A DNA stretch of 64,000 bases. Source: Adiantum capillus-veneris (lineage: Eukaryota; Streptophyta; Polypodiopsida; Polypodiales; Pteridaceae). The stretch is taken from NCBI GenBank assembly GCA_014529385.2, contig CM043949.1, positions 145,251,350 to 145,315,349 on the forward strand, given 5' to 3'. The translations under genes were made by a program, and so were the position numbers. The notes beneath the pieces are model-generated. The model saw only the letters and a list, made by a program, of their open reading frames with translations. It ran no database searches and had not been told where the DNA came from. Positions 45,521 through 57,876 of this stretch are shown here, in pieces. Numbering within the stretch: position 1 is the stretch's first letter; each line of letters opens with the position of its first letter.

Positions 45521-47675
45521 CAGATTCACATGTGTGGCATTTCGACAGTGGTGCTACAAAGCACATTACCTCACATCATGAATTGTTTACCTCTCTCGAG
45601 TCTGTCCCTCATGGGAATTCAGTCACTTGTGCCAACAATGCCTCTTATCCAGTTCAGGGAGTTGGAAAGATTGTGCTTACTTCTGCTAATGGCAGTTCTT
45701 TCACAATTGTTGATGCACTTTATGTACCTGGGATCAAGAAGAATCTCTTATCTGTATCCGCACTTGCTAGACCTGGACTTGTAGTCAAATTTGTGGATGA
45801 CAGATGTACAGTTCATGATCTCAGTTTTGGTGATGAAATTGTTGCATCTGGGCTTTTGTGCCGTGGTATGTATAAGCTCACTTTGTATGATAAGTGTGGA
45901 CAAAACTTTGCAAATGCTGTTGCAGATTCAAGGGCTATTTCAGATGCAAAACTTTGGCATGCACGTTCTGGTCATCTGAATTTTTCCAATTTGCTGCGTT
46001 TGCAGAAATCTGACATGGTTGCTTCTTTGCCACCTCTTGAGGCACCTGTCAAACATGTTTGTGAAGGCTGTATTTTGGGTAAGATGCAGCATTCTAAGTT
46101 TCCAAAGGATGGTTCAGTTCGGGCCACATGCAGGTTGCAGCTTGTGCATAGTGATGTTTGTGGGCCCATGCAAACTCCGTCCTTGGGCAATTACCTGTAC
46201 TTTGTGACTTTCATTGATGATTACTCCAGGCATGCATGGGTATTTTCGCTTAAAGCAAAGTCCGAAGTTTTTATGTGCTTCAAACAATTTTTGGCTATGG
46301 CTGAAAATGTCTCGAAATGTACTATGGGCACCCTCCGTTCCGATCGAGGGGGGCAGTATATGTCTCATGAATTTAATGCATTTCTGGCTAGTCGTGGGAT
46401 AAAACACCAATGTATAGTGCCTTATACACCTCAGCAAAATGGTGTTGCTGAGAGGAAAAACAAGTCACTTATGGAAATGGCACGATGTATGGTCAAAAGT
46501 CAAGCTTTACCACATTCTTTTTGGCTTGAGTCCATTATGTGTGCCACTTATGTACTTAAAAGGTTTCCTACGAAAGCTTTGCAGTCTATTACTCCATATG
46601 AAGCATGGCATGATAGAAAGCCTTCTATTGAGCACATGCGTGTTTTTGGCTGTTTGGCATATGCTTTGGTGCCACAAGTGCAGCGCAGAAAATTGGATGA
46701 TAAGGCTGTCAAATGTATTTTTGTTGGTTATAGTGCTGAAAGCAAAGGTTACATGTTGTATCATCTGCAAACAAAACGTATTCTGGTTTCTCGGGATGTA
46801 GTGTTTGTGGAAGATTCTGTTCAGCCCTTGCTGTCATGTACTAGAGACAGTAATGTAAGCTCACAGGACATTTATGACACCTTGTTGCCTCTTTTCAGTG
46901 GTGGAAATACGAATGTAAGTTCCAATGAGGCAAATGTACAGCCTATGGGGGTTTCTAAAAATGTTTTAGATCAGCCTATTACTGATGCAGATGTACATGA
47001 TGTACTTGATGAGGAAAGGGCTGAAAATGAGCAGGTTAGAGGTATGCCAAAATGGCTGGTGCACACTTTGCGTGACAGTAAATTGGATGCACCTTTGTCT
47101 AGTCATACTCGTTCAGGCTCTTGCCATGCATCTTATGCATCAGATTGTTATGCTTTAGCTGTGTCTAGCTTACATGATGTTGAGGAGCCTCTGTCTTTTG
47201 ATGAAGCACAGAATTCAGAAAATTGGATGGCTGCCATGCAATTTGAATATGATGCACTTATAGAAAATGACACATGGACTTTATGTGATTTGCCTCCTGG
47301 CAAAAAGGCCATTGGTACGAAGTGGGTTTACAAGTTGAAACACAAGCCCGATGGTGAGATTGATCGCCATAAGGATCGACTTGTTGCAAAAGGTTATGCA
47401 CAGCAAAAAGGCATAGATTATGAAGAGACTTTTGCTCCCACTTGTCGTATGACTACTGTGTGTTTTCTATGTGCATTGGCAGCTCATTTTGGTTGGGATG
47501 TACATCAATCAGACATTGTTACTGCTTTCTTGAATGGTGACATATTTGAGGAAGTTTATGTAACGCAGCCTCGCGGTTTTGTCATAAAAGGACAAAAGGA
47601 CAAAGTGTGCAAATGTAACAAGGCTTTGTATGGGTTGAAGCAATCTCCTCGTGCTTGGTATAGACAGCTGATGGA
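45475..47675 (+). pseudogene. Copia2 protease-integrase-RT, truncated
   Basis: Protease with intact DSG (HFDSGATKHIT, about 45,540). Integrase with HARSGH and CEGC zinc residues, FIDDYSRHAWVF, LRSDRGGQY (the usual TDNGG is changed to SDRGG) and QQNGVAERKNK. RT start (WVYKLKHKPDGEI, QSDIVTAFLNGD, YGLKQSPRAWYRQLM). It stops before the YVDD motif, with foreign sequence adding a few codons up to 47,724. No other internal stop. RNase H is missing. Confidence 0.88.
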
Positions 47676-48343
47676 AAGGAGAATCATTCTCTTTCCATAT
47701 TTAGAGCAACCTTATTTTTGGTGAGGTGGCACATCATGGTGATAGAGAGATAGAGGGAGAGATAGTGAACCTACTTGGTGTGTCCTCTAGAGATGACTCA
47801 TTGATATGAAACCTTGCTAACATGAGTGTGTGTGGATCGACCTTTGGAATCGAGATGTGGACATAGCTTCCTTTACATCATACAATTCCTAAAACAAGCC
47901 ACTACACTAAGTCCCCTCTCTTGTCATGCAAATTTTGCCAATTCCTCCCACCAAAATACTACCAAGTGCTCACCTCTCATTAACTTGCCCCCCCCCCATC
48001 CCCCAAATAGTGACCTCTCATTCCCTTTTGATAGGTGTTGGCTGCTTTACATTAGGATAATCTGGTGTGATTAGGGTAATGTAATCAGGGGAGACAAAGA
48101 AACGCGGTGGGCCCTGGGTGGTTGACCCTTGCTTTGCCTTCGGAAATATTATAAGGAAAACCTCTAGGTGGGCCTTTGTGACCAACACCTAGAGAGATGA
48201 GAATTTACAAGTTAGGATCAGTTTACAAGGCTCGGGTGAGAACTGAAAAAATGATGATAATAACTTACGGTTTACTGAAGAGGGCATCCTGGTCGCGTGA
48301 TGCCGGTAAATGGCAGCTTTTCCGGTGCGACGGTGTAGGGCGT
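47676..48343 (-). repeat. R-type LTR fragment
   Basis: Parallels 7765-8350 of the R1 LTR: GAGGTGRCACAYCATGGTGA, the CTACTTGGTG block, GGTGTTGGCTGC, the GGTGGTTGACCCTTGC block and GGTGTAGGGCG. The TATA box is degraded (TGATAGG in place of TATAGG). Copia2 ends at its left side and the Gypsy3 LTR begins at its right side. Confidence 0.75.
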
Positions 48344-50490
48344 TGTCGTGTTGTGGCACGTATATAGTGGGAACGGACATTAAACGATTTATCTTGTGAC
48401 TTTTTGACGCATAAGTATACTTCATATAATACTCATATGCATAAATAAAATCTTTCTACCATACCTTAGTATCTACCTTTGAAGTAATATAAATGTACAT
48501 TACTATTAGAAAGTACTGCAAGAGAAGTATCAATGATTGTGCCTCTTTTTGTCTGGGAAAAAAGCATTTGTATATTTCTTCTAATATCTCAGCTATACCC
48601 TACCATATATAAATTATTTTCTTCTTTTCATATTTATTTAATAATATAACCCTTCAATAATGCATACCTTCTTCGATACATACAACAGGGAAGGGCCTAC
48701 TAGAAGACTTTATGAAAAGGAAGATCCAAAGCTTCTTGGACCATCCCAATTTGAAAATCCCAACCTAAGGGCGTGGAGAAAAGGCCAAAACCAAGTCAAG
48801 CTCTTTTAGTAGGCCAATTTTTCTTTTTGAAGCATGTCAATCCGAGTTACAGGGAAAACAGTGAAAAATCCTCTCACAACTACACTGCAAGAAGAGATGG
48901 TAAGCAGGTGAATCAAGTGAAAAGAGGTAATCTTGGTCTTTTTCCATAAAATAAGATATTTGGAGGATAAAATACACAAGCATGTGAATGTGACACCTCA
49001 AAAATGCCTTGAAGGACAAGACACACAAGTTGGGATCCCCTGCTGGAGCCACATAGAAGATGCCTAGGTGGGGCCCACATACATCATGCACTCACATGGA
49101 GCCTCAACAACCAAAATTTTTGAATTTCATGATATTTTGAGTCCTAATATTTCCCATTTTAAGAAATATCCAAAGAATATTTGATTTGGGCTAATTCTTT
49201 AGCCTAATTAAGTGATTATGTAAAACATGGCTCCCTCACCTATAAAAAGGGCAACCTTCTCTTCATTGGGGGAAATTTAGGAGTGAGTGAGAATATCTCA
49301 ATTCCATAGTGGCACACTCATCTTAGTGCCATACTTTTCCTTGAAGAAAGGCTGAAGTCTTGCCTCATCTTCTCTCTCCATTAAGGTGGTGACGATTGCT
49401 CTCATGTAAGATATATGTTGCTAGTTTTTCTTTCATTTGCATATCTATTCCAATACTTGTCTCTAAATCTATCTCTATCTCTCATTATCTATCTTTAATA
49501 CCACCACCACACTTAGATCTATCTCTAATTCTATCTTTACTCCTCCTTTCATCTCTCTTGTTATGTCCAAATTGTTTCATTGGAAGATATTCAAGCAGCA
49601 ATCTTGTGAATGTAACGGGCACAACCTTCTTGCGGGAAACAATTATGTGCACAAGTTTAGTAACCATATCTTTATCTTTCACAAGCATCTCTCTCTCTTA
49701 AGGTTCTCATTCTCTTCCACAAACTCTAGAATCTCCTTGCTACAAGTACTTCTCTCCCCGCAGTATCCTTATTGCCTACAATAGGGCTTGGGAGAGAAAC
49801 TATGTTCTTCTTCTCCTTTCACCTCTTTCACACCTTTATCTTTGAACATACTAAGTATATCATTGATGAATAACCATAATCCACATAGAGTCAATTTCTT
49901 TCCTTTCCATTTTGTTCAATCTACTAAGGTCAACATTTGGATTAGTTGAAAGATTCACTTTCAGCAATGCATAGTGTTTCTATTTGGTCCTGAAAGGCTC
50001 AGCGAAATACTTCTCTCACCAAATCCCATCATACTACCTATTATTGACTATAACTTATGTTTTGATGTGAATGTGGTTATTTTAGTATGAATCAAGAGGA
50101 TTTGTACTCACAACTAATCCCAATCGCTAGACAAAACATATACATTATAGTAAGCACAAAGCTACAATTCCAAAGAGCAATCCGTAGCTTATTTGGACAA
50201 CAAATATTAAATATCATTAACTCATCCATTAACCTTTTTATCCTACCCATGATACGATATGATCGTAATCTCGATGTTTTCATTTTTGTTTTGTTTTGAC
50301 TATCTTTCATGAGTTCTCTCCATCACGTGTGTGTTTGTAAGGGAAAGTGAGTGGCTTCTTTGGCTACATGTCTTCTTTAGAAGCTATGTTACCTAAATCT
50401 TAGCTCCTTTTTATAACCCTTGAGCTTCCTCACAAAATCTCACAGCAAGAGGCCCAGTGCCTTCCTGGCAAGACCGCCAACTTCTTAGCA
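48344..50490 (+). repeat. Gypsy3 5' LTR
   Basis: Very similar to 55,582-57,525 up to position 50,285. The final part is supported by similarity to the pre-primer region of Gypsy-A. TATA box at 49,241-49,248 (TATAAAAA). Frames inside it at 49,396 and in the matching place of the 3' LTR are not genes. Confidence 0.8.
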
Positions 50491-50496
50491 TATTCT

Positions 50497-50512
50497 TGGT
50501 GAACCCTACGTG
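50497..50512 (+). other. Gypsy3 primer binding site
   Basis: TGGTGAACCCTACGTG, one base different from the Gypsy-A site at 4310. Confidence 0.6.
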
Positions 50513-50542
50513 AGTCTGCCAGGGTGAGAGTTTGTGGATAAC

Positions 50543-51522
50543 CATGGGTGAGCAACAGGATATGCATTTTGACCCAACAACAATGCAAATGTTTCAAGCA
50601 TTTGCAATGTTCATGCAACAACAACATGCTACTAAAAGAAGGGAGATTTCAACAACGAAGGCCATACAAGCGGTATTCACAACTGAATGGATCAGTTCAA
50701 TGGCAAAGATGTAACCAAGTACTTACGTATCGCATGTCAGAAGGTGAGATGATTCAAAGCTTTGAGCTAGTTGTTGCTTTAGAATTTAGGGAGCATGTTA
50801 GGGCAATTAAAGATGGGCATGGGAGAAATTGGGAAGAACTCAAAGTAGCCTTAAAGGAGGAATATTTCATGGAGGACTTGGAGAGAGTGACCAAAAGGAC
50901 ATTCTTAGAATGGGTAGTCAAGCCAAAGCAAGGACTATCAATAACAGAGCTACTTAGGGAATTTGAGTGGCACTATGCACAACTCATCAGGACAGAAAGG
51001 GCCACGCTAGATGCAGAGAAGACAGGTCTTTTCTTACAATCCGCATGTAAAGAGTTTCAAGAAAATTTGGAGCTTCTTCTTGAAGATAAAGATGCTGAGA
51101 AAGGACTAAAGACCGACTGGAATGAAGTTGAAGGTGCTGTCTGGTTGCTTGCCAATCGACAAAGAAGAAGCGACAAGATGGTAGTAAACACTACAAGTCC
51201 TTCAACCTCAACTTCTGACAAAATGGTAAATCCTACTTATATAGCTCCCAAGTTTGATGAGTCTATGCTAGCTGAACTTGTGAAGGGAATGCGTGACTTC
51301 AAGGTGAAGCTTGCAAAGCTTGAAGAAAAAGGAAAACCATCAGGGCCACTTCTTAGGCAAAGACAACATCCCAAAGAACGGTTTGTTAATAGATGTATTT
51401 GGTGTGATAGTACAGACCATGTAAGAAGGTATTGTGATGATTTTAATGATGCTTTGTCAAAGGATGTTGTCTTTTTTAAGGATGGTAAAATCCACTTAAG
51501 AGCTCGACATGTCTACCCTTGA
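50543..51522 (+). pseudogene. Gypsy3 Gag
   Basis: Begins at ATG 50,543 in one frame (MGEQQDMHFDPTTMQMFQAF) and shifts near 50,680 into the frame that carries the Gag core (SFELVVALEFREHVRAIK, EWHYAQLIRTERATL) and the zinc knuckle CIWCDSTDHVRRYC near 51,390-51,431. The first half in the second frame is nonsense, so a frameshift separates the two. Gypsy-A has the same start and knuckle. Confidence 0.8.
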
Positions 51523-52835
51523 GAACTAACTTTGGGAAGGGGGGAATGCAAACCTTAGTTGAAGATATGGCAACTAACCATGCTAGCTCTTCAGTTGAGG
51601 CAGCTACTTATGGAGTAAAAATTGAGCATCTTAGTGATGAAGAGGTGAATGACCATCATGGTCAAATTTTGCCAGATGTCATGCAATTAGCTAAAAAGGT
51701 AAAGCTTACAAAAGAGATTCTACATGAAGCAGGTGATTGCATATGTCTAGAAACAGGATGGAATGATCTAGTGGACTCATTGTCAGTGCATGCCTACATT
51801 ACAAAAAGCCAACAAAATGAGGCTATTGTAGAAGAAAACCACAGGCATGAGAATGCTGATGAAGGACAATCAAAAAGAGCTTCTAGAAGTGGGGGAATAA
51901 GTGACACAATGCCTTCCCAAACAACCTCGACACAAGGAGCATCTCCACCTAAAGTACTCATGGAGGAGTCTACAACAGGAAAGAAGAAAGAGCCAACAAA
52001 AGGTAAGACAAAAGGCCCAACTTATAAACTACAATCTGATATTGAGGTTTCTATAGATTTAAAGAAAGTCTTGGAGGAAAGGATTTTGAATAGCAAGATT
52101 GAGTTCACTTTGGGAGAAGTTCTTGGCATTGCAAAGCGTGAATTCCACGAGGAGATCATTGTTAGAAAGAATCAAAAGTTTAAATGGACAGAAGCACATG
52201 TAAAATCCATGAAAAAGCTAAAGGATTTGCTTCAGTTAGCACCAACTTTGAGAAAGGTAGACTATGAGTGTCAAAGGCCAGTAATTGTGACAGTAGACAC
52301 CAGTCCTACAGGGATTGGATGGGCAATAGGGAAAGATGACGAAGAAGGACGCAGGTATGTGGTAAGATTTGGAGCAAAGGTACTAAGTGCTTGCGAAAAA
52401 AACTATCCACAAATAAAGAGAGAGCTATGGGGTATGGTTACAGCTTTGAAAAATGGGAAAGAGTACCTAATTGGTGCATGTGTGGTTGTAGAAACAGATT
52501 GTCTACCACTTCTTGGGATGATTACAAGCTGATCAACACCAAACATTGCTATGTTGCGGTGGATTGCCTACATTAAGTCCTTAAATCCCGAGTTTAAGTA
52601 CATTGCAGGTAAAGACAATACAGTGGCAGATATGCTATCAAGGGCAAGGTATGAAGATGAGTCACAAATGATTGATGAGGGAGATGATGTAGGCACAAAG
52701 TTCTATTCTATCTCTCATGTCAAAGGTAACAATGTCTGCATGACTAATTCACTTGAATTGTTCTTGAAAGATCTTTATGAAGGTGATTGGCTCCTTATTG
52801 GAAGCTACTTGAGTACTCTACACAAAACAGGATGA
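51519..52835 (+). pseudogene. Gypsy3 linker plus RNase H, protease and RT deleted
   Basis: The linker is shared with Gypsy-A (LHEAGDCICLE; LQSDIEVSIDLKKVLEE; LGIAKREFHEEI). At about 52,165 the text jumps straight to the RT-RNase H connection (FKWTEAHVKSMKKLKDLL), then the RNase H core (PVIVTVDTSPTGIGWAIG; ACEKNYPQIKRELWGM; KYIAGKDNTVADMLSR). The whole protease and RT palm/finger region is missing, yet the frame is kept across the joint. One TGA at 52,530. After about 52,835 the frame shifts to the integrase. Confidence 0.85.
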
Positions 52836-52878
52836 TTGGTCAGAACAAGAATTCAAGAGGATACGCAAGAAAGCATAT

Positions 52879-55544
52879 GTGTACTTTTTGAGGGATGGTT
52901 ACTTGTGGAAGCATCTTAAACAAAAGGGTGCTACACCACAACGGGTTATATGTAAAAAAGAGACTCAAGTAAAGCTCATGCAAGAGTTTCATGAGAGTCT
53001 ATGGGCTGGACACAGAGGTGTGTGGGCAACCTTCTCCAAGTTGAAAGAAAAATACTGGTGGAAGGGTATGTATAAAGATGTATCTCAGTTTGTAAAGTCG
53101 TGTGTAACTTGTCAAATGTATTCAAATTTTGGCCATCGTGATGGATTGCACCCTACATATCCACTAGCCATGCACTATAAATGGGTTGTGAATCTAGTCA
53201 CACTGCCTTTAGGACTCTGGCAGATGAGATACTTGGTTCTTGCACGAGAGGACCTAACTAACCAGGTTGAAGGAAGAGCATTAAGAGCTAAAACCACAAA
53301 AGCTATGTGCAAATTCCTTCTTGATGAGGTGATTTGCCGTTATGGTTGTGTGGGAAAAATCATTGTAGATAGAGGTGAACTGGATGCCGAAGAAGCAAGG
53401 GAGTTCTTTTCTAGATTAGGAATCAAGCTTTCTCTTACTACAACTTACAACCCTGGAGGCAATGGAAAGAGTGAAAGAGGGCATCCTCCTATCATCAAAG
53501 CTATGGCCAAGGCTTGCGAAGGAAGAGTTGGTGAGTGGCCAAAACTGTTACCATATGCTTTATCACTAGACTGGTAACCTAACAGGACATAAAAGTGTCC
53601 TTTCAAGGTTTTGGGAAAAATTTCCAAAACCATAGTAGATCCACTCATTTTGAAAAATCCTTATAGTTCAAGGACTACTACATATGGGAAAAATGAGAAA
53701 CTTGTAAGATTTTTCATCCCTTGGTCACTACAAGCCTCAAATTTGATGGACCAGTGCATTTTGCCCAAAACAACAATTTCTTACGGTTGATTGCATATAA
53801 ATAAGACTGGGGATTTTTGTAGAACATGAGATAAAATGCCCCGTTAACTTCAATGGGGTGGTGATCAAAACATATGGTTGCTTTTACCTCACCAATTTGT
53901 TTTTGGGCAAAAAAAATAGGTACAAAAAAGTTGCATTTTTGCCATTCTACGGACCTATCATCAAAGTTTCTATAGTCACGCTCAATATATATACTATATA
54001 CATGTTTTCTTAGTTCCCTTTGGGACTTTTGATCCAAAAGGATCCATGGAGCATGTCAAAAGGATAATGGATCTCTTACTAAGTGGAACCTTGGGGGCAA
54101 TGATAAAGTGCTAAATACACGAGGAGATCATTGCAAAGCGTGAATTCCACGAGTGTTTAGCATTATGACCTCTAGAAACCCATAAAAACTACTCAATATC
54201 TAGCCAAGTTTGGAGTTTATGATTAGATATGGTTACTACCTACAAAATACACACAATTGACCTAAGAAACTAGCAATATTGAGAAAGTTATACTTGCTAC
54301 TCTAAAATGTTTCGTATTCTTCAGCAAAATCAAAAAACTCAACCATCATCATATACTATGCTATATAGCATATTAGGTCCCCCAAAACTCAAGGAAGATT
54401 GAATTTATGTTATAGATTACACTTACACGATCAAAATTGAATTTGGATATCAAGAAAGCCACCAAAAAAATCATAAAAGTGCTAATTTTGGCCAAAAAAC
54501 AGGATTATGCAATTCTTGTAAGTTGGTCATAACTTTTCATTTTAACACTTAGCTCTCCCTACAAGCATCAAAACATGTTGATAACTATGAAGGCTTATCG
54601 TGTAGCAATCTAAACCTCACAAATATGAAGTTTAAAGTGGTATAGTTGTAAAAAATTGAAAAAAAGCCAAAAACAGGACCCGTTTTTTCACACAGTTTAG
54701 GTTCAAAAATGTTGTGCAAGAGTAAAGTTAGTGGTGAAATCGATACTCCAAAAAAAATGTCAAGTTTTTTTCAGCTCATAAGGCAAATTTGTGGATATAT
54801 AACACCTAGAAATTCATTTTCATACTCTTCAAATAATTCAAGCAAAATGGTCACTTAAAAGGACACAAAAGTGTCCAAGGACATAAAAGTGTCATGTTAC
54901 CATTCTAGTGATAATTATGGGCTAATCGTACAACACCTAGCTCAGTAATTGGCTACATGCCTGCAGAGCTAATGTATGGTCAAAAGTGAGTGATGCCAAT
55001 TGAAGATACAATTCCCACATGGAATGTACTACCTTGGCAAGAGGGGCTTGGTAGGGAAGATCTCCTTGCACTGCGTATAAGGAAACTAGAGAGAAGACCT
55101 GGAGACATTGAAGCTGCAAAAGAACGACTCAAAAATGCAAGGTTGAAAAACAAGGACTACTTTGATAAGCGACATCGACTCAGGAGCAAAACAATTGACA
55201 AAGGTGACTGGGTTTTAGTGTATGATAGTAGCCTTGATAACAAGCACACAGTCATGAGTAAGTTCTCAAAAAGATGGTTTGGACCGTATGTTGTAAAGCA
55301 TGTGCATGAAAATGCTACTTACAGCTTGTCTGAACTAGATGGTACAGAAGTAAAGATTCCCATAGCAGGAAAGAGGATCAAAATGTTTAAGAGAAGAGGA
55401 TACAATGATCTAGAAGATAATGATGAGGAAGAAGAGCAAAACACAGGTGAAGATCAAAGTGAACATGAAGCTCTGGACTCATCCAATGAAGAAGAAAGTA
55501 AGGAAGATGTACAAGAGGGATGGTCTTACAAAGAGACAATGTGA
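52879..55544 (+). pseudogene. Gypsy3 integrase, split by DT2
   Basis: HHCC zinc motif (HESLWAGHRG, CVTC). In the catalytic core the first Asp appears as Asn (WVVNLVTLPLG), the second Asp is present (IIVDRGELDA) and the Glu is present (GNGKSERGH). DT2 interrupts at 53,564 and the coding resumes at about 54,915 with one TGA near 54,988. The C-terminal domain runs from 54,990 to 55,544 with RLRSKTIDKGDWVLVYDS and WFGPYVVKHV, ending in an acidic tail. The Asp-to-Asn change alone would abolish strand transfer. Confidence 0.85.
53564..54910 (+). mobile_element. DT2: second copy of the 1.34-kb TTAA-type element
   Basis: Same orientation and sequence as DT1 with small differences. Ends CACTAGACTGGTAAC and GTTACCATTCTAGTG. 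TTAT precedes it (53,560-53,563). After the right end come ATAA and then TTAT (54,915-54,918). Ignoring the element with one TTAT restores an uninterrupted integrase reading, so the duplicated target is TTAT (or TTA). Confidence 0.85.
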
Positions 55545-55569
55545 CACATACTGGAGGATGTGCAAGTTT

Positions 55570-55581
55570 AGAGGGGATGGA
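55570..55581 (+). other. Gypsy3 polypurine tract
   Basis: AGAGGGGATGGA directly before the TGTCGTG start of the 3' LTR. Confidence 0.8.
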
Positions 55582-57525
55582 TGTCGTGCTGTGGCACATA
55601 TATAGTGGGAACGGGCATTAAACAATTTATCTTCTGACTTTTTGATGAATAATTATACTGCATATATTACTCATATGCATAAAAAAAAGCTTTCTACCAT
55701 ACCTTAGTATTTATCTTTGAAGTAATATAAATGTACATTACTATTAGAAAGTACTGAAAGAGAAGTATCAATGATTGTGTCTCTTTTTGTCTGGGGGCAT
55801 TTGTATATTTCTTCTAATATCTCAACTATACCCTACCATATATAAATTATTTTCTTCTTTTTATTTATTTAATAATATAACCCTTCAATAATGCATACCT
55901 TCTTGGATACATACAAGAAGGAAGGGCCTACTACAAGACTTTATGAAAAGGAAGATCCAAAGCTTCTTGGAACATATAAATTTCAAAATCCCAACCTAAG
56001 GGCGTGGCCAAAACCAGATCAAGCTCTTTTAGTAGGCCAATTTTTCTTTCTGAAGCATATCAATCCAAGTTACAAGTCAAAAGTTACAGGGAAATCAATG
56101 AAAAATCCTCTCACAACTACACTGCAAGAAGAGATGGTAGAGAGGTGAATCAAGTGAAAAGAGGTAATCTTCGTCTTTTTTCATAAAATAAGATATTTGG
56201 AGAATAAAAGACACAAGCATGTGAATGTGACACCTCAAAGATGCATTGAAGGACAAGACACACAAGTTGGGACCCCCTGCTGGAGCCACACAGAAGATGC
56301 CTAGGTGGGACCCACATACATCATGCACCCACATGGAGCCTCAACGACCAAAAATACTGAATTTCATGATATTTTGAATCCTAATATTGTCCATTTTCAA
56401 AAATATCCAAAGAACATTTGATTTAGGCTAATTCTTTAGCCTAATAAAGTGATTATGTAAAACATGGCTCCCTCACCTATAAAAAGGGCAACCTTCTCTT
56501 CATTGGGGGCAATTTAGGAGTGAGTGAGAATATCTCAATTCCATAGGGGCACACTCATCTTAGTGCCATACTTTTCCTTGAAGAAAGACTGAATTCTTGC
56601 CTCATCTTCTCTCTCCATTAAGGTGGTGACAATTGCTCTCATGTAAGATATATGTTGCTAGTTTTTCTTTCATTTGCATATCTAGTACAATACTTGTCTC
56701 TAACTCTATCTCTATCTCTCATTATCTATCTTTAATACCACCACCACACTTAGATCTATCTCTAATTATATCTTTACTTCTGCTTTCATCTCTCTTGTTG
56801 TATCGTAATTGTTTCATTGGAAGGTATTCAAGCAGCAATCTTGTGAATGTAACGGGCACAACCTTCTTGCGAGAAATAATTATGTGCACAAGGTTAGTAA
56901 GCATATCTTCATCTTTCACAAGAATCTCTCTCTTAAGGTTCTCATTCTCTTCCACAAACTCTACAATCTCCTTGCTACAGGTACTTCTCTCCCCTGAGTA
57001 TCCTTATTCCCTAAGGGCAACAATAGGGCTTGGGAGAGAAACTCTCTTCTTCTTCTCCTTTCACCTCTTTCACACCTTTATCTTTGAGCACACTAAGTAT
57101 ATCATTGATGAATAACCATAATCCACATAGAGGCAATTTCTTTCATTTCCATTCTGTGCGATCTATTGAGGTCAACATTTGGATTAGTCAAAAGATTCAC
57201 TTTCAGCAACGCATAGTGTTTCTATTTGGTTTTGAAAGTCTCAGTGAAATACTTCTCTCACCAGATCCCATCATACTACCTATTATTGACTATAACGTAT
57301 ATTTTGATGTGAATGTGGTTATTTTATTATGAGTCAAGAGGATTTGTACTCACAACTAATCCCAATCGCTAGACAAAACATTTACATTATAGCAAGCACA
57401 AAGCTACAATTCCAAAGAGCAATCCGTAGCTTATTTAGACAACAGATTAAATATCATTAAATCATCCATTAACCCTTTTATCCTACCCATAATACGATAT
57501 GATCGTAATCTCGATGTTTTCATTT
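55582..57525 (+). repeat. Gypsy3 3' LTR, truncated
   Basis: Matches the 5' LTR from its first base, TATA box at 56,478-56,485. Homology stops at 57,525, about 205 bp before the expected end. Confidence 0.85.
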
Positions 57526-57876
57526 AACTTTGAACAAAACAAGGTCAAGCTGTTTCTATACTTAGAACAAGCCTGGAAAATTGAAGTTTGGGGGGTTTCA
57601 AACAGGGTGGATTTTTTTTACCTTGTTTCAATGCTTCGAGCTACGAATCAATCTTTTTTTTTAGTATTGTGGGTTCTCTGCATTCCTCTCTTCAAACCAT
57701 CTTTGATGTGACTCACAGTGCAGAGAAATAAATGTGCATGAAGCAAAATAGCAATGACATGAAATCCCTTCTTTAAGACAGGAGCACATATAATCATACA
57801 TAGCTATGAAATCACTTGTGATTGTAAAGAAGAATCCACTTTGATCATGCCACCTTTGGGGCCATTGCTTCGTAGC
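57526..57876. other. Short spacer, no gene seen
   Basis: Between the broken 3' LTR and the kinesin relic. The last part is probably the 3' untranslated region of the kinesin sequence. Confidence 0.4.

Larger units (their letters stand above)
43875..47675 (+). mobile_element. Copia2: 3'-truncated Ty1/Copia retrotransposon
   Basis: 5' LTR 43,875-44,076, primer site, gag and pol in two frames. It breaks off inside RT at about 47,675, where an R-type LTR fragment starts. There is no 3' LTR, so the age cannot be estimated. It was inserted in the EEP relic. Confidence 0.85.
48344..57525 (+). mobile_element. Gypsy3: plus-strand Gypsy element with internal deletion
   Basis: 5' LTR 48,344 to about 50,490 and 3' LTR 55,582-57,525, both starting TGTCGTG(C/T)TGTGG. 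Primer site at 50,497, polypurine tract at 55,570. Gag, a shortened pol and a complete-length but split integrase are present. The 3' LTR lacks about the last 205 bp. DT2 is inserted in the integrase. It is inserted in an R-type LTR fragment and is related to Gypsy-A. Confidence 0.88.

Noticed and set aside
56633-57115. 160-codon Ser/Leu-rich frame and its partner at 49,396-49,701
   Set aside because: They lie at the same place in the two Gypsy3 LTRs downstream of the TATA box, in CT-rich sequence, and are of different lengths.
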